This document shows positions 9,316-17,945 of a stretch of DNA of 62,344 nt, in pieces. Position numbers and translations under genes: made by a program. This stretch comes from an uncultured Cytophagales bacterium (lineage in GTDB: Bacteria > Bacteroidota > Bacteroidia > Cytophagales > Cyclobacteriaceae): NCBI GenBank assembly GCA_913057175.1, contig CAJXNP010000027.1:1-62344 (forward strand), in the 5' to 3' direction. Every line of letters starts with the position of its first letter. Positions within the stretch are counted from its first letter, which is position 1. Under the pieces are notes generated by a model. The model worked only from the letters and a program-made list of their open reading frames with translations. It was not told the DNA's origin and ran no database searches.

Positions 9316-10391
9316 TGAAAAATCTTATGAAAACGAATTTTACTGAACTATTCATGTTCGCCGGAATGATGGCAGTTTTATTTTCCTGCGACAACGATGA
9401 AAACGGTCCTTCCGGCAAATACAGTAATGGCATCTTCATTTCTAATGAAGGAGCTTTTGGGGCAGGAAATGCCAGTGTCAGCTTTTACAGCACTACCGGT
9501 GATTCCATCGTCAATGACATTTTTTTCAATGAAAACAACCGGCCTTTGGGAGATGTGTTACAATCAGCGCTGAACTATGATGGCAAGACCTACCTGGTTG
9601 TCAATGCATCCGGTAAAATCGAAGTTGTCAACTCGGAGGATTTTTCTGAACAGGATGTGATCGAATCCCTGGAGAACCCTCGATTTATTACGGAAAAAAA
9701 CGGAATGCTCTACGTGACCCAGTGGGGTGAAGGCGGAACCGTAAAAATTATTGACCCCAATTCTAACGAAATTGTTGAGACAATCCAGGTTGGAACGGGG
9801 CCGGAAATAATCCTTTCATCAGCAGACTACATAATAGTCGCCAACAAAGGAGGATATGGGGAAGATTCTACTATCAGCATCATTGACCCGGGATCGAACG
9901 AGGTAGTTAAAACCATTCAAACAGGTAATAAACCAAGTGACATGGTCATCGACAGCAATGGCGATTTGTGGGTTCTGAATTCCGGAACGACTATCTGGAA
10001 TGACGACTATTCGCAGGTCCTAGGCCATAAGCCTTCCAGCCTTGTTAAAATATCACTTTCAAGTCTTGAAATCACAGAAAAAATTGAACTTTATTCAGAC
10101 GACCATCCCTCAATCCTTGAGATTAGCCCTGATGGTCAAACGCTTTATATAGGAGGTGGATTTATTGCAGCTGGCATATTTGAAATAGACATCAATTCAC
10201 CATCAGTACCTTCAACACCTTTGATCAGTAAAAGCTTTTATAACGTAAAAGTCAATCCTTTAACAAGTGAGATATATGGCTTTGATGCAAAGGACTGGAC
10301 AAATGCCGGATCATTTTCCAGGTATTCACTTTCAGGAAATCTGATTGAAGAGTACGAAGCAGGTGTTGGTCCAAACGGAGTAGCATTGTAG
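9315..10391 (+). CDS. BtuG-like surface beta-propeller lipoprotein
   Basis: A 358-residue lipoprotein with a lipobox ending at Cys25 (AVLFSC) followed by an acidic DNDEN stretch typical of surface export. The rest is a YncE/YVTN-type beta-propeller: repeated units such as TVKIIDPNSNEIVETI, STISIIDPGSNEVVKTI and GNKPSDMVIDSNGDLWVLN. BtuG of Bacteroides is a surface lipoprotein of this fold that binds B12 very tightly and caps BtuB. The one-base overlap with the BtuB-like gene and the shared riboswitch support that role here. Sequence alone does not show the ligand, so the function is inferred from fold and context. Confidence 0.82.
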   Translation: MKNLMKTNFTELFMFAGMMAVLFSCDNDENGPSGKYSNGIFISNEGAFGAGNASVSFYSTTGDSIVNDIFFNENNRPLGDVLQSALNYDGKTYLVVNASGKIEVVNSEDFSEQDVIESLENPRFITEKNGMLYVTQWGEGGTVKIIDPNSNEIVETIQVGTGPEIILSSADYIIVANKGGYGEDSTISIIDPGSNEVVKTIQTGNKPSDMVIDSNGDLWVLNSGTTIWNDDYSQVLGHKPSSLVKISLSSLEITEKIELYSDDHPSILEISPDGQTLYIGGGFIAAGIFEIDINSPSVPSTPLISKSFYNVKVNPLTSEIYGFDAKDWTNAGSFSRYSLSGNLIEEYEAGVGPNGVAL

Positions 10392-10418
10392 ATTGTCATA
10401 ATAATAATAATTGATATT

Positions 10419-10799
10419 TTGAATCAATCGAGGATTAAGATATGTTTTAAATGTAGCACTCCTTTTGAGTGTGGGCTGTGCACCAAGGCAATGAACTGTT
10501 GGTGCGCAGACTATCCTCGTATTGAAAAAATAAAAAAAGGGGAAGATTGTTTCTGTCCGGAATGCTTAAAAGAGGAGATTGCAGTAAAAATCAAGGAATT
10601 TGTAGATGACTTTCGCTCTGGTAAAATCAAAAATACAGCTCCGAAATTTCAGAATAAGCATTTGGTCCAGGAGCTGGATTATTACCTGGAAGATGGAAAG
10701 TATGTGTTTACAGAGTGGTTTCTCTTGAAACGTGGTTATTGTTGTGATAATCAATGCAGGCACTGCCCCTATTCAAAACAAAATTCTCATGCCAAATAA
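10419..10799 (+). CDS. Cysteine-rich CWC / DUF5522 fusion protein
   Basis: 126 residues, cytoplasmic, with two cysteine-rich parts. The N-terminal part has C9xxC12, C18xxC21, C27-W-C29 and C44/C46/C49, matching the cysteine-rich CWC family. The C-terminal part ends YVFTEWFLLKRGYCC...CRHCPY (C108, C109, C113, C116), matching DUF5522. Both probably bind zinc. No ATG fits ahead of the first cysteine pair, so I use the TTG at 10419. The last 11 bases overlap the start of the PP-loop ATPase gene, suggesting translational coupling. Function is unknown; both genes sit in the B12 riboswitch unit. Confidence 0.75.
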   Translation: MNQSRIKICFKCSTPFECGLCTKAMNCWCADYPRIEKIKKGEDCFCPECLKEEIAVKIKEFVDDFRSGKIKNTAPKFQNKHLVQELDYYLEDGKYVFTEWFLLKRGYCCDNQCRHCPYSKQNSHAK

Positions 10800-11502
10800 A
10801 TCATTTTTTAACTGGAGTGGCGGGAAAGACAGCGCCATGGCTTTGCACAGGATCTTGCAGGATCCGGATTATCGGATCGATTCTCTTTTTACCAGTGTAA
10901 ATGCCAAGCATCAGCGGATTTCCATGCATGGTGTGCGGGAAGAATTGCTTGACCTGCAGGCAGTAAATCTGAAAATTCCTTTGCAAAAGATCTACCTGTC
11001 TGAGCATCCATCTATGGAAGAGTATAATCAAAAAATGGAAGAAAAAATCCTTCAATTTAAAAATGAAGGATACTCGCATTCCGTTTTCGGAGATATTTTC
11101 CTGGAAGACCTGAAAAAATACAGGGAAGAAAAGCTCGCACAACATGGAATGATTGCTGCCTTTCCTATTTGGAAAAGAAATACCAAAGAACTATTGGAGG
11201 AATTTCTGGCATTAGGATTTAAGACCATCCTGGTTTGCGTGGATGCCAAACTATTGGAACAGTCGTTTGCAGGGAGAATTATTGATGAACAATTTATCAA
11301 TGATTTACCTGAAAATGTAGATCCCTGCGGGGAAAACGGAGAGTTTCACACATTCGTTTTTGACGGACCTATCTTTGAAAAGCCCATCCCCATTCAAAAG
11401 GGAGAGGTCGTTTATCGTGAGTATCCCGCCCCCAATACAGACAGTAATGAATCAAAGAAAATGGGTTTTTGGTTTTGTGATCTGATTCCCAATGTTAATT
11501 GA
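10789..11502 (+). CDS. Dph6-like PP-loop ATPase (diphthine-ammonia ligase family)
   Basis: 237 residues of the adenine nucleotide alpha-hydrolase fold. The PP-loop is SGGKDS at residues 10-15, followed by the TSVNAKHQRISMHGVREEL, GDIFLEDLKKYRE and CGENGEFHTFVFDGP motifs of the Dph6/COG2102 family. In eukaryotes and archaea Dph6 forms the amide of diphthamide with ATP and ammonia; bacteria lack diphthamide, so this protein must have another substrate. Its place as last gene of a cobalamin-riboswitch unit suggests a corrinoid-linked amidation or salvage step, which is inference. The ATG at 10789 was chosen because the 19 upstream codons lie inside the previous gene. Confidence 0.85.
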   Translation: MPNKSFFNWSGGKDSAMALHRILQDPDYRIDSLFTSVNAKHQRISMHGVREELLDLQAVNLKIPLQKIYLSEHPSMEEYNQKMEEKILQFKNEGYSHSVFGDIFLEDLKKYREEKLAQHGMIAAFPIWKRNTKELLEEFLALGFKTILVCVDAKLLEQSFAGRIIDEQFINDLPENVDPCGENGEFHTFVFDGPIFEKPIPIQKGEVVYREYPAPNTDSNESKKMGFWFCDLIPNVN

Positions 11503-12252
11503 GACCATAGGTAAATACGTATTACAAATGCCAAAATAGCCTCGGGAAAACGAAAGAGGATTATTGATGTTTAATAGCACGCCCAATTCATAACCGAGTT
11601 TTACATCTAAACAAATCACCAAAAAATAATCGAATCATAACGAAACCCCAAGAACAATTATGCGCCAGAAAAAGATCTCATTATTGAAAATTTAGTTAAA
11701 AGTCTTTATATTAATCATAGCTAATTTTTAGTTATAGTCTTAGGAATCCATTTTTAAACTCACAGCTATGGAAAAATTTTTATCATCTTTTCTACAATTC
11801 CCCATCTGTAGAATTCAATTGATAACGGGAAAAAAGTCGGGATTTAAGAATCAGAATTTAATTTTAATTGCCATAAGCATTTTGATTCTGTTGATGACAT
11901 TTATTGAATAGTTTGGTCGCGCTTTATTACCTTACAGCTGACATCGCATCGAGACCAAATTACTTTGCTTCTTTTCTTTAGCTCGTTGAATCATTCCGTT
12001 AGAGTCCAAGAACGCATGCTCGGAAGCCAATCAATTAAAATATGAGTACATTCCGCTTTGAATGTTTGGTGGTTTAAAAGTCGCATTCTGCATAACAGCA
12101 TTTTGAAACCTGTTTTCACCAAACATTCCTAAGGACGATTTGATATCTTAAAATTATTTTTCTACCCATCAGACGTTCCTAACGGAACGATACCATATCA
12201 TGAAGTGAATGGATTTTAATGAAAAAAACAAGCCATTAAACGTATAGAAAAC
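11503..12252. other. 750-base interval without a large gene
   Basis: The sequence between the PP-loop ATPase gene and the convergent oxidoreductase gene holds no long reading frame and no clear terminator hairpin. The only possible gene is the 47-codon frame at 11768-11911, listed separately. The remainder, 11912-12252, shows no repeat that I can match elsewhere in the window. Confidence 0.6.
11768..11911 (+). CDS. Possible 47-residue single-pass membrane protein
   Basis: A short frame starting ATG GAA AAA with a basic, glycine-containing middle (ITGKKSGFKNQ) and a continuous C-terminal hydrophobic helix (LILIAISILILLMTFIE). The topology resembles a tail-anchored small membrane protein. The upstream 60 bases are AT-rich but I see no clear promoter. 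It could be chance in AT-rich DNA; conservation would decide. Confidence 0.3.
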   Translation: MEKFLSSFLQFPICRIQLITGKKSGFKNQNLILIAISILILLMTFIE

Positions 12253-13602
12253 CTACACCTCTGGCTCCCACCCATTCTCATATTCTCTACCCCAGAGCTT
12301 CATAGCTTTTTTACTGAGCATCTTGCCCGTTTGATCATCGATATCAAAACCTTCTCCTATACGGTAGGCCACATTGGAATAGTGGACCATAGAATGCGAT
12401 TTGGTACTTTCCTCAATCGGAGCTCTTAATGAGCCATTTCCACGAATGGCCTCACAGAGGTTTTCAACATGCACGGTTGATGTGTCGCCACCACCACCCA
12501 GCGCAGTCCCAGCTTCGTTTGAGGTAGATTCGCTTCTTCTGATTTCCTTTCCATTCCGGTCATACAAAATATATAAGCTGCGGTTAACAAATACAGAACC
12601 TTCACTTCCATAGATAATGGTTCCTCGGTCGTACCCGTAGGTTGAGTATCCATTCCGGCTTTTTCCGTCCCACTGGATAACCTTATCTCCCGCAAACCTA
12701 AAAGTAGCAAGCATGGTATCATACATTTCCCAGCCATCATTCAGAAAATGTCTTTTTTCGGCTTCTACATCTACCCTATTTGGAAAGTCAACCTGTAGCG
12801 CCCATCGGGCGACATCCATCTCATGGGTTCCGTTGTTTCCCGACTCCGCTGTACCGTAATCCCAGCCATACCAGTGCCAGTTGTAATCCCAGGTTTCTTC
12901 CGTATATTCTCTTCGTGGTGCCGGTCCCTGGAACAGTTCCCAATCCATCCCTTCACGCACAGACACCTTTTTTTGTACCGGACATTCCCCCCGGTTATTG
13001 GTGTAAAAGGCGATAGCTTCATAAGCGGTACCAATGACTCCGTTATGGATCTCGTTGACGATTTCAATGGTATGTGGTGAAGAGCGCTGTTGTGTCCCCA
13101 CCTGAACAAATTTTCCATATTTCTTTTGCACCTCAACGATCAGCTCATTCTCAAGCATGTTATGGCTACATGGTTTTTCTACATACACATGCTTGCCTCC
13201 TTTGAGGGCCATGATCGTTCCCGGCGTATGCCAGTGATCGGGAGTTGCGTTGATGAGAATATCCACATCCGGGTCCTCAATCACCTTGCGAATATCATTT
13301 TCAAGATTTGGAGTGTAATCAATGTGTTCAGCAAACCTTTTGGCGGCTTTCTCCCGCTGACTTTTCATCACATCACAGAGGTAGAGCAGTTGGACATTGT
13401 TATCGTTTTTAGCAATGGGCTCGAAATAGGCACCCAGCCGCCTGCCTAAACCGATGATGCCGATATTTAAACGGTCGTTTGCTCCGATAATCCTGCCATA
13501 ACTGCGGGCAGACATGCCCATAGCTAAACCACTCATGGCAACACCGGCTGATGCCAATGTTGTTTTTTTGATAAAATCTCTTCTATTGGTGTTCATTTTC
13601 AT
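12253..13602 (-). CDS. Gfo/Idh/MocA-family oxidoreductase, Tat-exported
   Basis: 449 residues. The N-terminus carries a twin-arginine signal (NRRDFIKKTTLASAG), so a folded, cofactor-loaded protein would be exported. A Rossmann fold begins with GIIGLGRRLG (residues 48-57) and the family motif EKPC is at 142-145. The family uses tightly bound NAD(P) to oxidise or isomerise sugars and sugar-like alcohols. It starts 5 bases after the stop of the isomerase gene upstream on the same strand, and the two very likely form one operon for exported sugar modification. The exact substrate cannot be read from the sequence. Confidence 0.88.
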   Translation of the reverse strand: MKMNTNRRDFIKKTTLASAGVAMSGLAMGMSARSYGRIIGANDRLNIGIIGLGRRLGAYFEPIAKNDNNVQLLYLCDVMKSQREKAAKRFAEHIDYTPNLENDIRKVIEDPDVDILINATPDHWHTPGTIMALKGGKHVYVEKPCSHNMLENELIVEVQKKYGKFVQVGTQQRSSPHTIEIVNEIHNGVIGTAYEAIAFYTNNRGECPVQKKVSVREGMDWELFQGPAPRREYTEETWDYNWHWYGWDYGTAESGNNGTHEMDVARWALQVDFPNRVDVEAEKRHFLNDGWEMYDTMLATFRFAGDKVIQWDGKSRNGYSTYGYDRGTIIYGSEGSVFVNRSLYILYDRNGKEIRRSESTSNEAGTALGGGGDTSTVHVENLCEAIRGNGSLRAPIEESTKSHSMVHYSNVAYRIGEGFDIDDQTGKMLSKKAMKLWGREYENGWEPEV

Positions 13603-13607
13603 TAAAG

Positions 13608-14444
13608 TTAAAAAGTTGCTAATACCCCTTGTACATAACCTATTGATGCCATCATACCAGGCAGTGGATCATCTTTATCTGCCTCATATTCCAAAGCCAA
13701 TGTCCCGGAATAACCCAGCTCATTGACTGCCTGAAGAAAAGAAGGAATATCAATTACACCACGTCCTATGATACAATTGGCTCCATCTGCCCGGGCAGCG
13801 GTGACATCCTTCAAGTGGACGTCAAATATCCGGTCGAAATAATTCTTCATGTCATGAACCGGATCTAGCTGGATGCGCACAGTGTGACCAATATCCAGGC
13901 AAAGTCCCATTCGCTTGTCCATATTCTTTATTTTTACATAAATACTCTCTGCACTTGGGTACAGGTCATCGCCCGGTCCGTGGTTATGAATGGCCAACTT
14001 GATATCGTAAGCTTTGACTTTTTCTTCCACATATCCAAGTAATTCATGGTTAGGAACACCGATGATCATTTCCATCCCTGCGGTTTTGGCATAATCAAAT
14101 GCCTGGTCGACCTCCTCTTTGGATTTCATGTAGATTACACCAGCGCCATAAAGGACAATTCCCTTATCCTTGCATGCTGCCACTGCACTTTGAATGGTTT
14201 CTTTGGAGGAATCCAAAGGCAGATGCATGCTTTTGAATGCGATTCGATTGACGCCAAGTCTCAGGGTCATGTCCAGGGCTTGTTCCATGGGAAATTCCCG
14301 AAGGGAATACGATGCCACACCTAATTGGATTTCCGATTTGGTTCCATGATTTTGGGTGGAATATGCCGAATATCCAATCATAGGCAAAGCAGTAGCAGCC
14401 ATGCCCATACCGGTGGCTTTTAAGAAATTTCTTCTATTTGTCAT
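13608..14444 (-). CDS. Sugar phosphate isomerase/epimerase-like TIM barrel, Tat-exported
   Basis: 278 residues with a Tat signal (TNRRNFLKATGMGMAA). The mature part is a xylose-isomerase-like TIM barrel (AP endonuclease family 2 fold): IQLGVASYSLREFP at the start, IAIHNHGPGD-type metal-site segment (LAIHNHGPGDDLYP), then LCLDIGHT, VHLKD and LALEYEAD. The histidine and acid residues of the metal site are present. It is first gene of the pair with the Gfo/Idh/MocA oxidoreductase, a common pairing in Bacteroidota glycoside metabolism in which oxidation and isomerisation steps are linked; that pathway role is inference. Confidence 0.85.
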   Translation of the reverse strand: MTNRRNFLKATGMGMAATALPMIGYSAYSTQNHGTKSEIQLGVASYSLREFPMEQALDMTLRLGVNRIAFKSMHLPLDSSKETIQSAVAACKDKGIVLYGAGVIYMKSKEEVDQAFDYAKTAGMEMIIGVPNHELLGYVEEKVKAYDIKLAIHNHGPGDDLYPSAESIYVKIKNMDKRMGLCLDIGHTVRIQLDPVHDMKNYFDRIFDVHLKDVTAARADGANCIIGRGVIDIPSFLQAVNELGYSGTLALEYEADKDDPLPGMMASIGYVQGVLATF

Positions 14445-14510
14445 ATTGAAGGGTTGGTTTATCCTCCAATTTAATTTTTTGAAAGATAATTACATGGGTT
14501 TTTTTGAAGA

Positions 14511-14625
14511 AGTTGATGGGTGGTGTGGAATTGGGGCTTGCGATGAAACGAGTTCTTCCATCAACTTGTTTAAATTCCATCAGTACCGAAACCCGTTTCG
14601 GTATCTTCTCCTATCAGCAGTGGTC
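14511..14625 (+). repeat. Intergenic repeat copy related to 20966-21045 and 22136-22155
   Basis: Two parts recur elsewhere. TTGATGGGTGGTGTGGAA near 14512 differs by one base from the sequence at 22137 directly at the end of the SDR gene. ATCAACTTGTTTAAATTCC (14560-14578) and following CATCAGTACCG and GGTATCTTCTCC match 20966-21045 (ATCGACTTATTCAAAATCC, CATCATTATCGG, GGTATCTCTTGT). The pair also match when translated (INLFKFHQYR against IDLFKIHHYR). I infer decayed copies of one dispersed element, perhaps once coding. Confidence 0.4.
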
Positions 14626-14733
14626 AATTGAAGAGCTTTCAACTCTACTAAAATAATCCCATTTCCTTATTGCCAACGCTCATAAAATTGTTTGAGACAA
14701 AAATCTAACTCAAGGCAACCTAATTATACGTTT

Positions 14734-15486
14734 TCACAATAAATCCTTAAAATAGTCCATCACGACTAACAGGTCCTTCACTTTTTTTATATTCAACTTC
14801 TCTTTGTTGGCATATTCCATACAATCTTTGTAATGATCTTCCATAACTTTTCTAAGGGCATCTTTATCAATGAATACCTTGCTTTTGAATGTGATCGTGC
14901 CTAAAGCCAAATTATTTTTATACCCCTTGACAATACCATAAGGCAGTATTTCACCTTCCTTTGTAATAAAATACAGATGCTCGTATTCTATTTTGACATC
15001 ATTACCCGGGGTAAAAGCTGGAGTTCCGTAAAACGTAGTTGTACCACCATCAGGTGTAGTTATTGTAGTGGGAGTTCCACCAGACCAGGATCCGCCCGTT
15101 TTTGTTTCCTTAAAATGCACACGTGATAACAATGCGAATTCCCCTGCATCTTTGATTAATTCAAAAAAAAGGAAGCTTTCATACCCTGAACTTTCTGTGA
15201 TATACGGAAGTGAATAAAATACTCTTTCCTTTTCCACTTCATCATCATTAAATTTAAAATAATCTAACTTGGAAGCAGTAAAGGCGAGCAATTCCCCACT
15301 TTCATCAACCTCAATCTGAACGGCATCAATGGCTAAGTTAAGTTCAATCGTTCCCTTCAATAGATCCCCTCCACTTACCTTAACTTCTCCTTTATATTTT
15401 TCAGTCTTGGTACCAGAAAATATTTGTGCCGAAACATCAAGACATAAAGTCTGCATGGATAATAAATAAATTAAAAAATACCTCAT
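14734..15486 (-). CDS. Secreted protein of an unnamed family (paralogue of 15664-16275)
   Basis: 250 residues with a signal peptide ending near VSAQ. The mature part opens with a beta-rich repeat-like stretch (KYKGEVKVSGGDLLKGTIEL), has a glycine/threonine-rich loop (WSGGTPTTITTPDGGTTTF) in the middle and ends in a helical segment beginning KDCMEYANKEKLNIKKVKDL. The same order, at much lower identity, occurs in the divergently transcribed neighbour, so the two are probably old paralogues. I cannot assign a function; the shared layout suggests a periplasmic or surface structural protein. Confidence 0.7.
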   Translation of the reverse strand: MRYFLIYLLSMQTLCLDVSAQIFSGTKTEKYKGEVKVSGGDLLKGTIELNLAIDAVQIEVDESGELLAFTASKLDYFKFNDDEVEKERVFYSLPYITESSGYESFLFFELIKDAGEFALLSRVHFKETKTGGSWSGGTPTTITTPDGGTTTFYGTPAFTPGNDVKIEYEHLYFITKEGEILPYGIVKGYKNNLALGTITFKSKVFIDKDALRKVMEDHYKDCMEYANKEKLNIKKVKDLLVVMDYFKDLL

Positions 15487-15663
15487 CTTTAAAAAAAAAA
15501 TTCCTGTTAAAAAGTAGAAATTTTAATCTATTCAATAATAACAATTTATAATGATAATTAAAGAATATTTTATTTCTTTATGCTATTAACAAGGTATTCA
15601 TTCTTTTAATCAAAATCCTTAGAGGGTGAGTGCCATTTTTTTCAGTACCTGATTTTTTTTGCA

Positions 15664-16275
15664 ATGAAAAGGAAATTTTTTACACTATTGGCAATATGTT
15701 TCTTCATAATAAACTTCAAAGCATATCCCGTTTACCAACAAGGAAAAATAATCACCTCAGAAAGCGACACCATTGCATGTAGCATTAGGTTTTACCAGGA
15801 AGGAATTTTATTGTCCGATAAAAAAATCGTTTATAGAAAAAATGAAGAAAAATTCAAAATAGAACTGAAAGACATTAAAGCAGTTTTATTGGATGATAAA
15901 ACTTACCACGTGTTTCCGGCATATAGTTATGATGAAAGCAAGCTACCCAACATTGATGAAAGCAAATTCTACAGAATTGGAGAGGTAATTGTAAAAGGTA
16001 AAGTTGAACTGATACAAGCTTATTACATCATCATGACAGGTTATACTCCCTCACCATATGGAGGGCATTCTGGAGGTAGAATTAGTGTTGGTGGTTCCTT
16101 AAGTCTTGTGAAAAATAATGAAGTAAAATTAATCTCCCGGTCAACTTTTAATCGTTCCGTCGGGATTATGTTTAGAGATTGCGAGGCAATTGTAAATAAA
16201 ATGAATGATCTGAAGTACTCCTTAGAAAACCTCATCGAAATAGTTACTGAGGGGAATAAGGTTTGTTATGAATGA
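15664..16275 (+). CDS. Secreted protein of an unnamed family (paralogue of 14734-15486)
   Basis: 203 residues with a signal peptide ending near AYP. It has an opening segment GKIITSESDTIACSIRF, a central IKAVLLDDKTYHVFPAYS strand region, a glycine-rich loop (TPSPYGGHSGGRISVGGS) and a terminal helix starting RDCEAIVNKMNDLKYSLENL. These align in order with the neighbour on the other strand, including the conserved D-C pair before the last helix. Function is unknown. The two genes diverge from a shared 177-base AT-rich region and could be co-regulated. Confidence 0.7.
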   Translation: MKRKFFTLLAICFFIINFKAYPVYQQGKIITSESDTIACSIRFYQEGILLSDKKIVYRKNEEKFKIELKDIKAVLLDDKTYHVFPAYSYDESKLPNIDESKFYRIGEVIVKGKVELIQAYYIIMTGYTPSPYGGHSGGRISVGGSLSLVKNNEVKLISRSTFNRSVGIMFRDCEAIVNKMNDLKYSLENLIEIVTEGNKVCYE

Positions 16276-16328
16276 TAGCTTATTTTTTTAATGACCGTAC
16301 GGTGAATTATCGTAAAATGATTCAACAA

Positions 16329-16336
16329 TATTTTTG
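16329..16336 (+). promoter_or_regulatory. Candidate -7 promoter element (TATTTTTG)
   Basis: A TAnnTTTG match 20 bases before the ATG at 16356, which would leave a leader of roughly a dozen bases. No clear TTTG -33 element is seen at the usual distance. Confidence 0.4.
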
Positions 16337-16355
16337 ATCCAAACCCGGAAATCCA

Positions 16356-17765
16356 ATGTTTTTTTGTTTATCACAAAAATTTAAAATTCTTTCCATTCTA
16401 ATTTTATTTTGGATATCGGTTCAATCAAAAGCTCAAAACCTGATCCCTAATGGGGATTTTGAGATCTATTCAGAACTGCCTACTTCTTACCGACAATTAG
16501 ACAGGGCTATTGGATGGAACAATACCAACGGTATATATGGCGAAGGAGCGCAGGGCAGCCCTGATTATTTTCACACAGATCATAATTTTTTTAATTGGAA
16601 TCAATATGCTCCCATTCATCCTGCATCAGGGAAAGGTGAAATTGGATTAGCGACGACTCTCCATTTACAAGAAAATTTCAGGGAATATATAGCTACGCAA
16701 CTTGATTCTACTTTGATACCCGGACGGAAATATTATCTCAGTTTTTATCTGAGCAATGGACGCAACGAAGACTATACTTCAGGATCCAATAACCTGGGCT
16801 TTCATTTCTCCAAAGATTCTTTAACACAAGTTACAACCAATCCTATTTCGGTAATCCCCCAGATTAGGATGAATCAAATTGTTTATCATTACGACTATTG
16901 GAAAAAGTACGAATTTATATTTTCGCTTACTGACTCTGCAGATTACGTGACCATTGGGAATTTTTATACAGATGAGCAAACAAAGTATTCAGAGAATGGT
17001 AACGGAGGGGTCTATTATTTTTTTGATAAACTTGAGTTGGTGTCTTACAATCCTCCTTTAAAGATCATAGGGGATTCTGTCATTTGCAGAGGAGAAGATG
17101 TCGAATTAAAAGCCATTAATGATCGAACCTTCCTCTGGGTTGAAAAATCCCAACCAACAAAAATCATATCAGCCGAGGCATCAATTATCGTTTCTCCAAC
17201 GGAAAACACAGAATACCTTGTGTACAGCAATGAGGACACCGTATTATTTAAGTTGTATGTGACAGATCCACCATTTGAAGTAAACCTGGGAAAAGATACC
17301 ACCCTCTGTCGATCGGATGAAATAATTCTTGATGCCACGATCCATTCAAGTCAACACGGCACCACATTTTACAAATGGCAGGATGATTCCGTAGTACCTA
17401 AACTGGCCGTCAAAAAACCCGGAATCTATGTAGTGGAAGTAGAAAACAGTGGTTGTACCGTCAAAGATACTATTCAAGTGTCCTTCAGAAGTTGTACTCC
17501 TTGGCTCGAAATGCCAAATGTTTTCACCCCTAATGATGATGGTTTTAACGACACCTTTATCCCTATTCAAATGGTGAATGTAATGGAGGGTAGATTGAGG
17601 GTCTTTAACCGATGGGGCCATTTGGTCTTTGAAACATCCGAGTTATCTACAGGCTGGGATGGGAATACTTTTTCTTCGGGAATTTATTACTGGAAACTGC
17701 AATACACTGGAGATAATCATCAAACCGGGGATGCAGTAGGACAGGTGACTTTACTGAGGCGATGA
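16356..17765 (+). CDS. Secreted protein with CHU_C gliding-motility/T9SS type B sorting domain
   Basis: 469 residues. A signal peptide precedes a carbohydrate-binding-like jelly-roll opening with NLIPNGDFEIY (about 28-235), then two Ig-like segments each containing a cysteine pair context (GDSVICRGEDVELKA and LGKDTTLCRSDEIILDA), and a C-terminal CHU_C domain (about 385-469) with MPNVFTPNDDGFNDTF, RVFNRWGHLVFET and GWDGN. CHU_C directs proteins through the type IX secretion system to the cell surface. Likely a surface adhesin or cell-contact protein; the ligand is unknown. Confidence 0.88.
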   Translation: MFFCLSQKFKILSILILFWISVQSKAQNLIPNGDFEIYSELPTSYRQLDRAIGWNNTNGIYGEGAQGSPDYFHTDHNFFNWNQYAPIHPASGKGEIGLATTLHLQENFREYIATQLDSTLIPGRKYYLSFYLSNGRNEDYTSGSNNLGFHFSKDSLTQVTTNPISVIPQIRMNQIVYHYDYWKKYEFIFSLTDSADYVTIGNFYTDEQTKYSENGNGGVYYFFDKLELVSYNPPLKIIGDSVICRGEDVELKAINDRTFLWVEKSQPTKIISAEASIIVSPTENTEYLVYSNEDTVLFKLYVTDPPFEVNLGKDTTLCRSDEIILDATIHSSQHGTTFYKWQDDSVVPKLAVKKPGIYVVEVENSGCTVKDTIQVSFRSCTPWLEMPNVFTPNDDGFNDTFIPIQMVNVMEGRLRVFNRWGHLVFETSELSTGWDGNTFSSGIYYWKLQYTGDNHQTGDAVGQVTLLRR

Positions 17766-17945
17766 AATTGCATAGTGTAATTTGTTCCTGCTACCGCTCT
17801 CAAAATTCATTACAGATAATTGCATATATTTATTTTAAATACTTTTTTAAATAGCAGAATTTATGTTTTTTAGTTGACCATAGTTGTGAGAAAAGCATAT
17901 ATATTTTTTTTTATTAAATCAGTAATACTGAAAATTTTTAGAAAT

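Noticed and set aside
12771-13136. 121-codon minus-strand frame inside the oxidoreductase gene
   Set aside because: It is a shadow in another frame of a strongly supported gene.
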